A DNA stretch of 64,000 nt from an archaeon GW2011_AR5 (GTDB lineage: Archaea > Aenigmatarchaeota > Aenigmatarchaeia > GW2011-AR5). Below, piece after piece: positions 19,319 to 29,452 of this stretch. Under the pieces are notes generated by a model. The model was not told the origin of the DNA. It was given only the letters and a program-made list of their open reading frames with translations, and did not search any database. How positions within the stretch are numbered: the first letter of the stretch is position 1; the number at the start of each line of letters is the position of its first letter. The position numbers were made by a program, and so were the translations under genes. The DNA lies in the NCBI GenBank assembly GCA_000806115.1, contig JWKQ01000001.1, forward strand, positions 304,915-368,914, in the 5' to 3' direction.

Positions 19319-19337
19319 ATTCAAATTCCTCGGGCTC

Positions 19338-19808
19338 CTACCGGGCATTAAGTCCCGCGGCATTGAGTTGTGAAGCGTATTCATGGTAGTTGTCCCAAGC
19401 GATCGCGTCGTTGATCACCACTGACTTCAATTTTTTCCTGAAAATTCTTGACAGATAAAGCCCGAGTGCCGTGCTTATAAAATCAGACGAACTGTCCAAG
19501 CCGCTGTACCATGCATATGCAAAAGGCATGATGACTGCAATCAATGCGGGGGGCGCGTAATCTGACAGACTTGGCATACTGACATGCGTTTCTGAAAGCG
19601 CTCTCATGGTTCTTGCGCTAAAAACAGTCTTGTCAACAGCCCTGTAACTGTCGGTAAAATAGAAGTCAAAAGAATGAAGCTCATTGTCCGCGTACCTCTC
19701 TACTACATGGAGAACGTGTTTTCCCTGCCGTTCAAGCTCCCCGGTGATGCTTTGCTTTTTCCATTCCGCCTGGCGACGTGACTCAAATTCTTGCACAAAA
19801 TCACCCAA
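19338..19808 (-). CDS. Hypothetical protein
   Basis: 156-aa ORF, no recognised family. Confidence 0.5.
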   Translation of the reverse strand: MGDFVQEFESRRQAEWKKQSITGELERQGKHVLHVVERYADNELHSFDFYFTDSYRAVDKTVFSARTMRALSETHVSMPSLSDYAPPALIAVIMPFAYAWYSGLDSSSDFISTALGLYLSRIFRKKLKSVVINDAIAWDNYHEYASQLNAAGLNAR

Positions 19809-19841
19809 AACCGGCGCAGTTATTCAAAAAATAGAATAAAT

Positions 19842-19985
19842 TTATTCTGCCGCTTCTTCAACAAGGCGTCTGACAGCATCACGAACAGCTTCGCTCCTGT
19901 TGGGATAAACCCCTTTCTTGACGAGAGTCTCGATGTTCCTTATCTGCTTGTCTGTCAGCCTTATCTGCACTGTTTCCATTACCAT
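19842..19985 (-). CDS. Small RHH DNA-binding protein (absent from ORF track)
   Basis: MVMETVQIRLTDKQIRNIETLVKKGVYPNRSEAVRDAVRRLVEEAAE, 47 aa, CopG-like RHH. Confidence 0.8.
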   Translation of the reverse strand: MVMETVQIRLTDKQIRNIETLVKKGVYPNRSEAVRDAVRRLVEEAAE

Positions 19986-20162
19986 TTTTCGCACCTCATT
20001 TTGTTCTAACAACAAAGTATTAATTGTCGTACGCGACGTGCATTACCCTTGTTGCACGTGGAGCGTTCAATCACTTAACAGTAGTACTACAAACGAAGCC
20101 TTTAAAAAGCTTTTAACTACGCTGCAGTCACGAAAATTTAAACAGTAAACCCTATTATTTTT

Positions 20163-20930
20163 ATGAAAGTCCTGAAAATGCATACTGACGGCCTCGGAAC
20201 CCGAACCCTGCATTACTCTCCGGGGCTTGCGAGAGTCGTCGACCGCCTGCCGGACGGCTACCATTATGCGGGCGATTTTTACGACGCTGTTAAGGCGGTT
20301 TGCTGCATGGAAAACGGGGTATCACTCACGGATTCAGACGAGGAGCACCACATATATCTTCAGGAAAGCCGGGGCGCCGGCAGCCTCCGGGAAGCCGAGG
20401 CTCTGGGGGATTATTTGTGCGCCGGAGGATGGTACGCATTCGGCGTGACGCGGACCGCATTGCGATTCTCCCGTGCGGATTTGATGAAGCCCTATCAAAC
20501 CGGGGACGAGATACCTGTGGAAATCATAGTGACGGAAATTCCGGAAGACGTCAGAAGACAGATAGCCGATCCCAAATTCACGCGCGACAATTTCAGGGAT
20601 GTCGTAGGCAGGATAAACAGGAAAGTTGCGGAAAGGACAATAAAATATGCAAGGGGAGAGGTAATAGCCGAGGTCGACCGGCTCGGCATTTGGACGGAGA
20701 TAATGCCCGGAACCGCGCATGAAGAGCCGTACGCCCTGCACGCGTGGCTGAGGGAGGGCCTCAGCATCTCGAAAGATCCGATTTCCGGCGAATATGACGT
20801 CGTTGTCGGGCGCAGGCATCGCACGCATCGGATGTACCCGGACAAAAAATGCCTCAGCATCGATGCTACATCCAGGCGAACACATTCGGAATTATGGGTT
20901 GGCTTTCGTCCTGTGATTCGCTCCGTATAA
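20163..20930 (+). CDS. Hypothetical protein
   Basis: 255-aa ORF between ftsY and srp54; no recognised motif. Confidence 0.6.
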   Translation: MKVLKMHTDGLGTRTLHYSPGLARVVDRLPDGYHYAGDFYDAVKAVCCMENGVSLTDSDEEHHIYLQESRGAGSLREAEALGDYLCAGGWYAFGVTRTALRFSRADLMKPYQTGDEIPVEIIVTEIPEDVRRQIADPKFTRDNFRDVVGRINRKVAERTIKYARGEVIAEVDRLGIWTEIMPGTAHEEPYALHAWLREGLSISKDPISGEYDVVVGRRHRTHRMYPDKKCLSIDATSRRTHSELWVGFRPVIRSV

Positions 20931-20958
20931 TTCCGAATAAATATCTTCTCCTTCAATT

Positions 20959-22275
20959 ATGCGCATGCTAGGAGCACTTTCCAATAAACTGCGCGACGCG
21001 ATGGACAAGCTCACGGGAAAAGGAAACATCGACAAGGCTGCCATTGACGACCTTACAAGGGATATACAGCGCGCCATGCTCAGCGCGGACGTAGATGTTG
21101 CCTTAGTCCTGGAACTGACTGAGCGCATCCGCAAGCGCGCGTCCGGCGAACTTCCCCCGGGGCTCACAAGAAAGGAGCACATCGTCAAGGTTGTATACGA
21201 GGAACTGACGGATATAATGGGGAAAGCCAAGTCGATAATTGAACTGAAGCCCAAGAAGATACTCCTGTGCGGACTCTACGGCTCCGGAAAAACCAGCACA
21301 GCCGCGAAGCTCGCTAGATTCTACCAGAAGAAAGGGCTCAAGCCGTTCCTTATATGCTGCGACACCGTGAGACCTGCCGCATACGAACAGCTGGAACAGC
21401 TGGCAAAGAAGATAGACGTGCCGTTCTACGGGGAGAAGGGCGAGAAAGACCCTTCCCGCGTGCTGAAGAACGCGCTAAAGAAAGCCGGCGGGGACGTGAT
21501 AATTGTCGACTCTTCGGGGAGGAACGCGCTTGACAGCGGGCTTATAGACGAGATAAAGGACATCAACAAGATCCTCGGCGCTGACGAGAGAATACTTGTC
21601 ATACCTTCAGACATAGGACAGGCGGCGAAGCAGCAGGCAACCGCTTTCCACGAGGCTCTCGGAATAAGCGACGTGATAGTCACAAAGCTTGACGCGACGG
21701 CGAAGGGCGGCGGCGCGCTCACCGCGTGCTACCTGACAGGAGCCCGTGTTAAATTCATCGGCGTGGGCGAGACGCCGGAAGACCTCCAGCAATATGATCC
21801 GGAAAAATTCGTCTCGCGCCTGATAGGGTTCGCGGATTTGGAGACGCTGCTGGAAAAAGCAAGGAGTGTAGTGGACGAAAAATCGGCAAAGAACATCATG
21901 AAGGGCGACTTCACAATGGACGATTTTCTGATGCAGCTGGAGTCCATAAACAAGATGGGCTCGATGTCGCAGATACTTGACATGGCGGGACTCGGGAAGA
22001 CCGTGGCAAAGAAGGGCAACGTCAACGAGCAGGAAGCGAAGATGAAAAAATGGAAGTTCGCCATACAGTCAATGACGCGCGCCGAGCGCAGCGACCCTGA
22101 AATGATAAATTCGTCGCGGGTGAGGCGGATTGCGGCGGGCTCGGGACTGAAAGAAAGCGACGTGCGCGAGCTGCTCGCGAACTACTCCAAGATAAAGAAG
22201 ATGATGAAGCAGTTCTCGCCCGGCAAGATGAAGCGCGGCGGATTCGGCGCGCTCTTCAAGCAGTTCGGGATGTAG
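20959..22275 (+). CDS. srp54: Signal recognition particle 54 kDa protein
   Basis: GLYGSGKTSTAAKLARFYQKKG, CCDTVRPAAYEQLEQLA, DSSGRNALD; Met-rich C-terminal M domain. Confidence 0.97.
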   Translation: MRMLGALSNKLRDAMDKLTGKGNIDKAAIDDLTRDIQRAMLSADVDVALVLELTERIRKRASGELPPGLTRKEHIVKVVYEELTDIMGKAKSIIELKPKKILLCGLYGSGKTSTAAKLARFYQKKGLKPFLICCDTVRPAAYEQLEQLAKKIDVPFYGEKGEKDPSRVLKNALKKAGGDVIIVDSSGRNALDSGLIDEIKDINKILGADERILVIPSDIGQAAKQQATAFHEALGISDVIVTKLDATAKGGGALTACYLTGARVKFIGVGETPEDLQQYDPEKFVSRLIGFADLETLLEKARSVVDEKSAKNIMKGDFTMDDFLMQLESINKMGSMSQILDMAGLGKTVAKKGNVNEQEAKMKKWKFAIQSMTRAERSDPEMINSSRVRRIAAGSGLKESDVRELLANYSKIKKMMKQFSPGKMKRGGFGALFKQFGM

Positions 22276-22326
22276 CAACGGTGGCTTCTTTTAAGCTTTT
22301 TCATTACTATAAGGTTGTGAGTTAAT

Positions 22327-23649
22327 ACGACAAAAAAATCCCATACCACCAGAGACGTTGCTGCAGTCGTTCCAATAGGCGGCGACGGAACGAGGTTCTA
22401 CCCGGCAAGCCTTGACACAAGGAAGCATCTGATTTACATTGCGAACCACCCCGTTCTGGGCGCATCTCTTCACCACTGGATATACGAAGGCGTCAGGGAC
22501 ATAGTTTTCGGCGCAACCGGCTATGAGAACAGGGTCCAGACCAAGCGATTCTTCGGCGGCGGCGGAAGATATTCAAAACTCTCCGCAGACGTGACGCTGT
22601 CTTTTTGCAACTATGACGACCGCGAGTTCCTGAAAAAAGGCAGCGCAGATGTCTTCATGTGGGCAATTGATGAATACGCGGAAATGATGGGTGAGAGGGA
22701 TATACTTCTGATAAACGGTGACAACCTGTCAACCACGAACCTTGACGAGTTCTACCAGGCGCATCATGAGAGGAATGCAATAATGACACTTGGCGTCAAG
22801 GGTTTCAACATCAACGACCCGAGAATACGCCAGCTCGGAACAGTTGTGTTCGACGGGCAGAGGAGGATAACTGATTTTGCAGAAAAGGCTGAGACACCCA
22901 TATCAAAATACGTGAACACTGCGATATGCCTTTTCTCTCCCAAGATACGCGACTTATTGAAGTCTCATGATTTTCGCAAGATGCTGGAAGAAAGGCGCGC
23001 AGGCGGAAGGCTTGACGTCGGCGGACATCTGCTCCCTGCGCTTGTAGAGCATCAGGCTCCCGCATATGCCCACGTTCTCACAGGTCCATGGGCGGACATA
23101 GGAACACCCGACAGCTTCACAGAAACTACGAGCGATATACTGCACGGTAAATATCCCAACCTCAGGTATCCTGATCATCATCATGCAGGCAATTCACAAG
23201 TACACAGCGAAACATTTTCAAGAATAAGGGGTAAGAATGTTGCGTTTGAGGGATATTCAATTGTTGACCGCCAGACAAGATTCGGAGAATGTGTTAGGGT
23301 GAAGGATTCCGTGGTGGGAGAAAACGTCGTCATCGGGGACAATGTTGCCATAGATGACACAACTACGCTATTTCCGTTCTCGCGCGTTGATGACGGCGCC
23401 GAGCTCAGACAGGCAATAGTAGGCAGCTATACGACGATTGGCAGGGATTGCGTCATCGAGCCCGGCGCATTCCTTGGCGACAACCTTCACCTGCCTCAGG
23501 GAACAGTCATAACTGCGGACATGAGAGTGGCAGGCAATCACCACAGGAAAAAAGTAGAGGACGCCAGAATAAATGAAAAACCTATGTACCAGATTGTTGC
23601 AGATTTCGACTTTGACGCTTTCGGCTTCAAGGAAGTCCCCAGCGAGTAA
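22327..23649 (+). CDS. Sugar-phosphate nucleotidyltransferase with left-handed beta-helix domain; start codon unclear
   Basis: AVVPIGGDGTRFYPASLDTRKHLIYIANHPVLG lies upstream of the listed ORF start at 22591; hexapeptide-like repeats at the C-terminus. Confidence 0.8.
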   Translation, partial: TTKKSHTTRDVAAVVPIGGDGTRFYPASLDTRKHLIYIANHPVLGASLHHWIYEGVRDIVFGATGYENRVQTKRFFGGGGRYSKLSADVTLSFCNYDDREFLKKGSADVFMWAIDEYAEMMGERDILLINGDNLSTTNLDEFYQAHHERNAIMTLGVKGFNINDPRIRQLGTVVFDGQRRITDFAEKAETPISKYVNTAICLFSPKIRDLLKSHDFRKMLEERRAGGRLDVGGHLLPALVEHQAPAYAHVLTGPWADIGTPDSFTETTSDILHGKYPNLRYPDHHHAGNSQVHSETFSRIRGKNVAFEGYSIVDRQTRFGECVRVKDSVVGENVVIGDNVAIDDTTTLFPFSRVDDGAELRQAIVGSYTTIGRDCVIEPGAFLGDNLHLPQGTVITADMRVAGNHHRKKVEDARINEKPMYQIVADFDFDAFGFKEVPSE

Positions 23650-23682
23650 ATGTTTTTAAGAATTCCGCACAATCAGTAGCCT

Positions 23683-24009
23683 ATGATATCATATCAGGAT
23701 TTTGACAAGGTGGACATACGCGTCGGCAAAATAATAAGCGTTGAGAACTTCCCGGAGGCAAAAAAACCGGCGTACAAGCTCACAATCGACATGGGGCCTC
23801 TTGGCTTGAAGCGCAGCAGCGCGCAGATTTCTCACTACAGCAAAGAAGAGCTGCCGGGCAAACTTGTGCTTTGCGTCGTAAACTTCCCGCCGAAGCAGGT
23901 TGCAAACTTCGTCTCGGAAGTCCTCACGCTCGGCGTCCCGGACGAGAAAGGCAGATGGACGCTCATTCAGCCCGACTCTGATGTGCCGCCGGGCGGGCGG
24001 ATGGCGTAG
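23683..24009 (+). CDS. csaA: CsaA-like tRNA-binding domain protein
   Basis: FDKVDIRVGKIISVENFPEAKKPAYKLTIDMGPLGLKRSSAQI; PPKQVANFVSEVLTLG. Confidence 0.9.
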   Translation: MISYQDFDKVDIRVGKIISVENFPEAKKPAYKLTIDMGPLGLKRSSAQISHYSKEELPGKLVLCVVNFPPKQVANFVSEVLTLGVPDEKGRWTLIQPDSDVPPGGRMA

Positions 24010-24304
24010 ATGCTTTGATCCTGCGGATTCTATAGCTTACCGATACGTTTCTCATTTCAAACGGTCCGAATCTGTATACTCTTTCAGAGGTCATAGTTTC
24101 AAGCGAACCGTCCGGATTTGTTCTTGCGTCGAAAACGAACGGCATCAGGAGGAACCTAATGTCTTTTGTAGGTACGCCTGTGATCTCGCCGAGCAGCCTG
24201 TCGCTGTAGTAGTGCCTATCAGGCGAATAAGAAACAAGCCTTGAGATTGCCGCATCCTGTATCCTGAATGCCCCGAACAGCGTATAATGCGACACCACCA
24301 TCAT
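23963..24304 (-). CDS. Hypothetical protein
   Basis: 113-aa ORF convergent with csaA; no known motif. Confidence 0.45.
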   Translation of the reverse strand: MMVVSHYTLFGAFRIQDAAISRLVSYSPDRHYYSDRLLGEITGVPTKDIRFLLMPFVFDARTNPDGSLETMTSERVYRFGPFEMRNVSVSYRIRRIKASTPSARPAAHQSRAE

Positions 24305-24484
24305 AAAATTTTCAAGTTAACGCTTATAAACTCTTTGCGACAATACAGGGATAGAAAAAATGCTCAATGACGCTTCAGTTCGTCAGGGAGCGACTTTCTG
24401 CGACGCCATCCCATTGCGGAGCATCGCACACTCGAATTGCAAACCGCATACTTGCGATCGTTGTTTTCGAAAAAGGTGATAAAA

Positions 24485-25198
24485 ATGGAAATACAGCCTC
24501 CAATGAAACAAATGGGTTACGACCGAGCTATAGTTGTGTTCTCTCCAGAGGGGAGAATGTACCAGGTGGAATACGCGAGGAAAGCGGTTGAAAAAGCATC
24601 CACCGTGGTGGGCGCCACGTTTACAAATGGAGTCGTGCTTACGGCAGCGCGCTCTATCCAGAAGCTTCTCGTGCCGGAAAGCGTCGAGAAAATATCCAAG
24701 GTGGACGACCACATCGGCATAGCGTCATGCGGAATCCTTGCAGACAGCAGGATTCTTGTTGATTACGCAAGGGTCAAGAGTCAGGTGAACCGCATCACTT
24801 ACAGCGAACCGATAGAGATATCCGCGCTGGTAAAGGACATCTGCGACAGGAAGCAAAGATTTACGCAGATGGGCGGCATAAGGCCGTACGGTGTCACGCT
24901 CCTGGTTGCGGGAATGGACGGAACGCCTCATTTATATGAGACAGATCCGTCCGGCACCATGCGCGAGTGGAGGGCACACGCAGTTGGCAGGGGCAGCAAG
25001 GACGCGAGGAAAGTCCTCATGGAAGAATACAAAGACGGGCTGACAAAGGAAAAAGCCACCGAACTCGCGCTCAAGGCATTAAAGTCAGGAGAAAAGAAGC
25101 TGACGCTCCGCTCTGTCGAGGTCGGGTTTGTCGAGAACGGCAAGTTCAAGCTGATGGACAAGAACGAGCTGAAAGAGGTTATGAAGAAGTTCATTTAA
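24485..25198 (+). CDS. psmA: Proteasome subunit alpha
   Basis: GYDRAIVVFSPEGRMYQVEYARKAVEKASTVVG; GGIRPYGVTLLVAGMDG. Confidence 0.97.
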   Translation: MEIQPPMKQMGYDRAIVVFSPEGRMYQVEYARKAVEKASTVVGATFTNGVVLTAARSIQKLLVPESVEKISKVDDHIGIASCGILADSRILVDYARVKSQVNRITYSEPIEISALVKDICDRKQRFTQMGGIRPYGVTLLVAGMDGTPHLYETDPSGTMREWRAHAVGRGSKDARKVLMEEYKDGLTKEKATELALKALKSGEKKLTLRSVEVGFVENGKFKLMDKNELKEVMKKFI

Positions 25199-25307
25199 CC
25201 CTTTTTCTTTGAAAAAGAAAAAGCGCTACCGGAAAAAGAAAATATTATTGGGCGGCTCGCTGGCGCTTCGCTCTTTCTTTAAGAACTTTTTTATTTTATC
25301 TTTGAGA

Positions 25308-25631
25308 ATGCCTGAAGAAGTAGCGATCCAAATGACGCTCGTAGAGAACGGACTTGGGCAAAGGGCTGTTCCTATTTATTTTGCCTCCTTTCACGTCCCG
25401 CTAGAATTATATAACGACGACGCTGCCAACAGGGGAGCTTTTTCACGAATGAGTGACGCACAAAACGCCGACGTTGAAAGCTCTTTCGTTTACCACTTTA
25501 CTGACAAGAACTACGGCAGAGAAGTCTTCTACGTATCGTCACCTGATGAGTTGCATACTGCCAGCATTGCAGGCGCGATTCTCCAAGGATTCGGCGTTGA
25601 GCATAGGATTGCGCCAAAAACTGCTCACTGA
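25308..25631 (+). CDS. Hypothetical protein
   Basis: MPEEVAIQMTLVENGLGQRAVPIYFASFHVPLEL...; ATG internal to the listed ORF. Confidence 0.5.
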   Translation: MPEEVAIQMTLVENGLGQRAVPIYFASFHVPLELYNDDAANRGAFSRMSDAQNADVESSFVYHFTDKNYGREVFYVSSPDELHTASIAGAILQGFGVEHRIAPKTAH

Positions 25632-25689
25632 TGTTCAACCTTGCCTTTGACCTTCATTAAACCTTGTTTTTTATTTTGGCTAAATCCAT

Positions 25690-26388
25690 TTAGACTTTTT
25701 GCGCTACAAAGAAATCACGCTTATAATAGCTGTCATCAGGCAGCCTGAATTCATGTTCCCTGTACCCAAGAGCTTCAAAGCTCCTTTGACTTGGAGAAAA
25801 ATCTGAAGGTAAATCCTCACAATTGTTGCTGCATGCGAAAAAAACACCGTCGGGCTTGAGGACTTTCAGCATTTCTCGTCCTACGTACTGGATGAACCTT
25901 GCCTTGTCTTCCCGGCGCATTGAAACCGCAGGTTCTTCGTGATATGATGTTCCAAAAGGGTGAGCCCGACAAAACTGTCCGCCTTCCTGTGGGTTTGGAT
26001 ACATAAATTGAATATAAATCACATCGGCGCTATTTTCAGGGAGATACGCCGCTATATTTTCCCATTTATCTTGCAAAAACCTGACTCCGCTTTTCTCAAT
26101 CACATGCCTTGGCGGCGTCATTGTATGATCAATAGCTGTAGTTCTTACACCTTTCGAACCCATGTATGAAAGGGCTGCTATCCCATATATGCCTGTTCCA
26201 ACTTCAACTACTTGCGCGCCTCTTGGTTCAACAAATGTGGAAAGGAATGAAATTACCGGAGCGTAAAATCCTATTGGAAGCCACGGATTATCAGACTGCC
26301 AGTCAAGATACCTGTTCATTTTCAGGAAACATTCTATTTCATGTTCATAGTGCTCCCTGGTTTCCCGATCGAGACCTAGCGTTTTCAT
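25690..26388 (-). pseudogene. SAM-dependent methyltransferase-like protein, main fragment (N-terminus separated by the 26389-32142 insertion)
   Basis: VVEVGTGIYGIAALSY motif I-like; its first codons ATGAAAACG are the target duplication. Confidence 0.75.
26380..26388. repeat. 9-bp target-site duplication, left copy (CGTTTTCAT)
   Basis: Identical to 32143-32151. Confidence 0.85.
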
Positions 26389-26495
26389 GGCTTTGTTTAA
26401 AAAGTAGCTCTTGTTTAATAAGTAGGAAAAGTGTTTAAAAAGTCAGTTGTAGGTTATCGATTCTAATTTTTAAAGGCTATATACAATCTGTCAAT

Positions 26496-27995
26496 ATGGT
26501 CACAAAGGATGAGGCAAAAAAGGAAATTAGGCGTTTAGTTGAACTATATCTTAAGGATAAGGAAAAGTGGCAAAGAATAAAGGAAACCGAAACCCGTTCT
26601 AAATTCATAGACCAGATGTTAAAGGCGTTGGGATGGGATTTTGATTCTTTAGATGAAGTCCAGATGGAAGAAAGTGTATCTAATGAGTCAACAAAAAAGA
26701 GGGCAGATTATACTTTCAGACTTAATGGAGTTATTCGACTTATAGTAGAAGCAAAGGCAATCAGAGAAGATTTATCGAAGAAAGACTACATAGACCAAGC
26801 GATTGGTTACGCTTACAATAAATCATGTTCGTGGGCTGTTCTAACGCATTTTGAAGGCATAAAGATTTTCTTTGTAGATGAGGAAGGTGTACCATTTAGA
26901 GACATTGTTTTAGACGATATTAGCAGATTTGACGAGAACTTTGATAATTTATGGCTCATTTCAAGAGAGAGTTTTGTATCAAATACCATAGATAAAAAAG
27001 CCGAAGACGAGGGCAGGAAAAAGAGAAAAATAAGAATAGATGAGCAACTTTTTCAAGACTTGAATGTCTGGAGAGGACATCTATACAAGGATATTAAAGC
27101 GAATCATGGCACAAAGTATAAAGATGAAGAAATAGAGGAAATTGTCCAGAAAATCATAGACCGACTTATTTTCATACGTAAGATTGAAGACTTGCAAATA
27201 ACAGAACCAATATTGAAAAGTTTGGTAAGGCAAAACAGACCAAATACTTACAAGGAATTAAAGCTCATTTTCAAAAAATTCAACGAAGATTACAACAGCA
27301 AACTATTTGGCGAATCAGAAAAAGACGAACATGAAGCAGATAAAATAGAAGTCGGAAATAAGGCAATCTCACAAGTCATTGAAGGGATGTATAAGCCGTC
27401 TGGAAGAACAGTAGAATACAATTTTGCCGTTATTGATGCTGATATTTTGGGTAACATTTATGAGAGGTATCTTGGTTACATTCTGAAAAAACATAAGATA
27501 GTAGAAGGTCAAGCACACAGAAAAGAGCAAGGAATTTACTATACGCCAACCTATATTGTTAATTACATTGTAAAGAATACATTGGGCGAATTGCTTAAAG
27601 ACAAGAAATTAAATCCAGAAAAAATTAGAATTTTAGACCCTGCTTGTGGTTCTGGTTCATTTTTGATTAAGTCGTTTGATTATCTGAATAATTATTGGAC
27701 AAAGAAAGAAGGCAAAATAGCTCAAACTACGCTGGACTTGGAAGCTGGTATTACATTCACAAGAAAGGCACAGATTGTGAAAGAAAACATATTTGGCGTA
27801 GATTTAGATTCAAAGGCTGTGGAAATTGCACAGTTGAATCTTTTGCTTAAACTTGCTGAAAAAAAGCATAGGCTTCCTACATTAAGAAATAATATCAAAA
27901 TTGGCAATAGCTTGATAGATGATGAGAAAATCTCAAACAAGGCTTTTAAATGGGAAAGCGAATTCAAAGAAATTATAGCGGGGGGGGGGCTTTGA
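26496..27995 (+). CDS. Type IIG-like restriction-modification protein, N-terminal part (HsdR_N-like nuclease + MTase motif I)
   Basis: RSKFIDQMLKALGWD...KRADYTFRLNGVIRLIVEAKA nuclease-like region; GIYYTPTYIVNYIV; ILDPACGSGSFLIKSF. Ends by frameshift after the G10 tract. Confidence 0.88.
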   Translation: MVTKDEAKKEIRRLVELYLKDKEKWQRIKETETRSKFIDQMLKALGWDFDSLDEVQMEESVSNESTKKRADYTFRLNGVIRLIVEAKAIREDLSKKDYIDQAIGYAYNKSCSWAVLTHFEGIKIFFVDEEGVPFRDIVLDDISRFDENFDNLWLISRESFVSNTIDKKAEDEGRKKRKIRIDEQLFQDLNVWRGHLYKDIKANHGTKYKDEEIEEIVQKIIDRLIFIRKIEDLQITEPILKSLVRQNRPNTYKELKLIFKKFNEDYNSKLFGESEKDEHEADKIEVGNKAISQVIEGMYKPSGRTVEYNFAVIDADILGNIYERYLGYILKKHKIVEGQAHRKEQGIYYTPTYIVNYIVKNTLGELLKDKKLNPEKIRILDPACGSGSFLIKSFDYLNNYWTKKEGKIAQTTLDLEAGITFTRKAQIVKENIFGVDLDSKAVEIAQLNLLLKLAEKKHRLPTLRNNIKIGNSLIDDEKISNKAFKWESEFKEIIAGGGL

Positions 27996-29250
27996 TGTCG
28001 TTATTGGTAATCCTCCTTGGAGTGCAAAGATATCCTCTGACCTCAATAAAACATTAGCTAAAAAGTATGGAATAAGCGAAAAAAACATCAATATATGTGC
28101 ATTGTTCGTTTTGGAGGCTCTAAAGAAAGTTAAACCAAATGGCTATTTTGGATTTCTTTTGCCAAAAGTTTTGATTAAAAACGGAGCATACTATCACGTT
28201 AGAAAGGAGATTTTAGAAAACTACAAAATAAAACAGATAATTGATTTTGGTCAATTCCCTGAAGTTGCTTCTGATGCAATAGGATTAATTATTAAGAAGA
28301 CAAAAGACAAATCTGAAACAGATATATTTTTGTTTGAAGATAATTCAATTAAAAAAGAAAATACAATAAATCAAGATATCTTTACCAAAAGCCAATCTCT
28401 TGTTTTTTCGTTAGGTATTAATTCAAATATACAGAAAATCATTGACAAGATAAAAAATAACACAAAAGCACTTGGAGAGATTTTTGAAATTAAAAGAGGT
28501 ATAGAATTGGGTCAAAAAGCCCTAATAATAGAATGTAATAAATGTGGAACTTACAATGAAGCGCAAACAAAATATTATGGGTCTATAGAAAAGAAATGTA
28601 AAAAGTGTAAAAATAAGCTTGTAATTACAGAGCAAAATACAATACAAATCAGCTCAGATAAAAAGGACAATAAATACACACAAGAATGCATTTCGGGGAA
28701 TCAACTTAAAAGATATTCAATAGTGGATTCATACTTCATCAGAGCAGGACTGAAAGGTATAGATTACAAAGAAGAGGCTTTTAATTGTCCAAAGATTTTG
28801 ATAAAGAGAATTTCAACAAAAATTGAAGGAACATTTATAGATAAGAAACTCTTGGCATTTAATACTGTATATTCTATTTACAACAAAAACTTCAAAAGGA
28901 ATTATTTACTTTATACGTTAGGTATATTGAATTCTAAACTAATACATTTCTTTTATGAACACTCATACAACGTAGGCATGAACTTAACAACACAAGTAAC
29001 TATAGACTTCTTGTCAAAAATTCCAATAATGACTGTTACAGAGTCTCAACAACAAAATTTAATTAATCTTGTAGGAAAAAATATTTTGTTACAAGAGCAA
29101 TTAAATCAAATTAGGGACAAAGACACAGATGAAAAGAAGAATTTAGAACAAAAAACTATGGAAGTAAGTAAGGAAATAGACAATATAGTGTATGCCATTT
29201 ATAAAATAACAAATGAAGAAAAAAATATAATAGAAGATAGTTTGAAGTGA
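27988..29250 (+). CDS. Type IIG-like restriction-modification protein, C-terminal part (NPPW motif + target-recognition domain)
   Basis: GFDVVIGNPPWSAKISSDL directly follows the G tract in the shifted frame; inserted Zn-ribbon CNKCGTYNEAQ...CKKCKNK; the listed ORF starts at 28102. Confidence 0.85.
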   Translation, partial: GFDVVIGNPPWSAKISSDLNKTLAKKYGISEKNINICALFVLEALKKVKPNGYFGFLLPKVLIKNGAYYHVRKEILENYKIKQIIDFGQFPEVASDAIGLIIKKTKDKSETDIFLFEDNSIKKENTINQDIFTKSQSLVFSLGINSNIQKIIDKIKNNTKALGEIFEIKRGIELGQKALIIECNKCGTYNEAQTKYYGSIEKKCKKCKNKLVITEQNTIQISSDKKDNKYTQECISGNQLKRYSIVDSYFIRAGLKGIDYKEEAFNCPKILIKRISTKIEGTFIDKKLLAFNTVYSIYNKNFKRNYLLYTLGILNSKLIHFFYEHSYNVGMNLTTQVTIDFLSKIPIMTVTESQQQNLINLVGKNILLQEQLNQIRDKDTDEKKNLEQKTMEVSKEIDNIVYAIYKITNEEKNIIEDSLK

Positions 29251-29255
29251 TATTC

Positions 29256-29450
29256 ATGGGAAGAGCGAGAATGTATGCAAAAACAAGAGAAAAATATATA
29301 CGCAAAATGTCTGATAAATCCTTAATTGAAAAGCAATATCAAGAAGTTCCTAACAAGAATATAACAACTTCTGAAGTGATTTGTAAAAAATGCGGATTCA
29401 AAGCAAGATATAAATTCTTCAGATGTCCAGAATGTAATGAGCCTCAATAG
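29256..29450 (+). CDS. Small Zn-ribbon protein downstream of the RM gene
   Basis: MGRARMYAKTREKYIRKMSDKSLIEKQYQEVPNKNITTSEVICKKCGFKARYKFFRCPECNEPQ; starts 5 nt after the RM stop. Confidence 0.7.
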   Translation: MGRARMYAKTREKYIRKMSDKSLIEKQYQEVPNKNITTSEVICKKCGFKARYKFFRCPECNEPQ

Positions 29451-29452
29451 AA

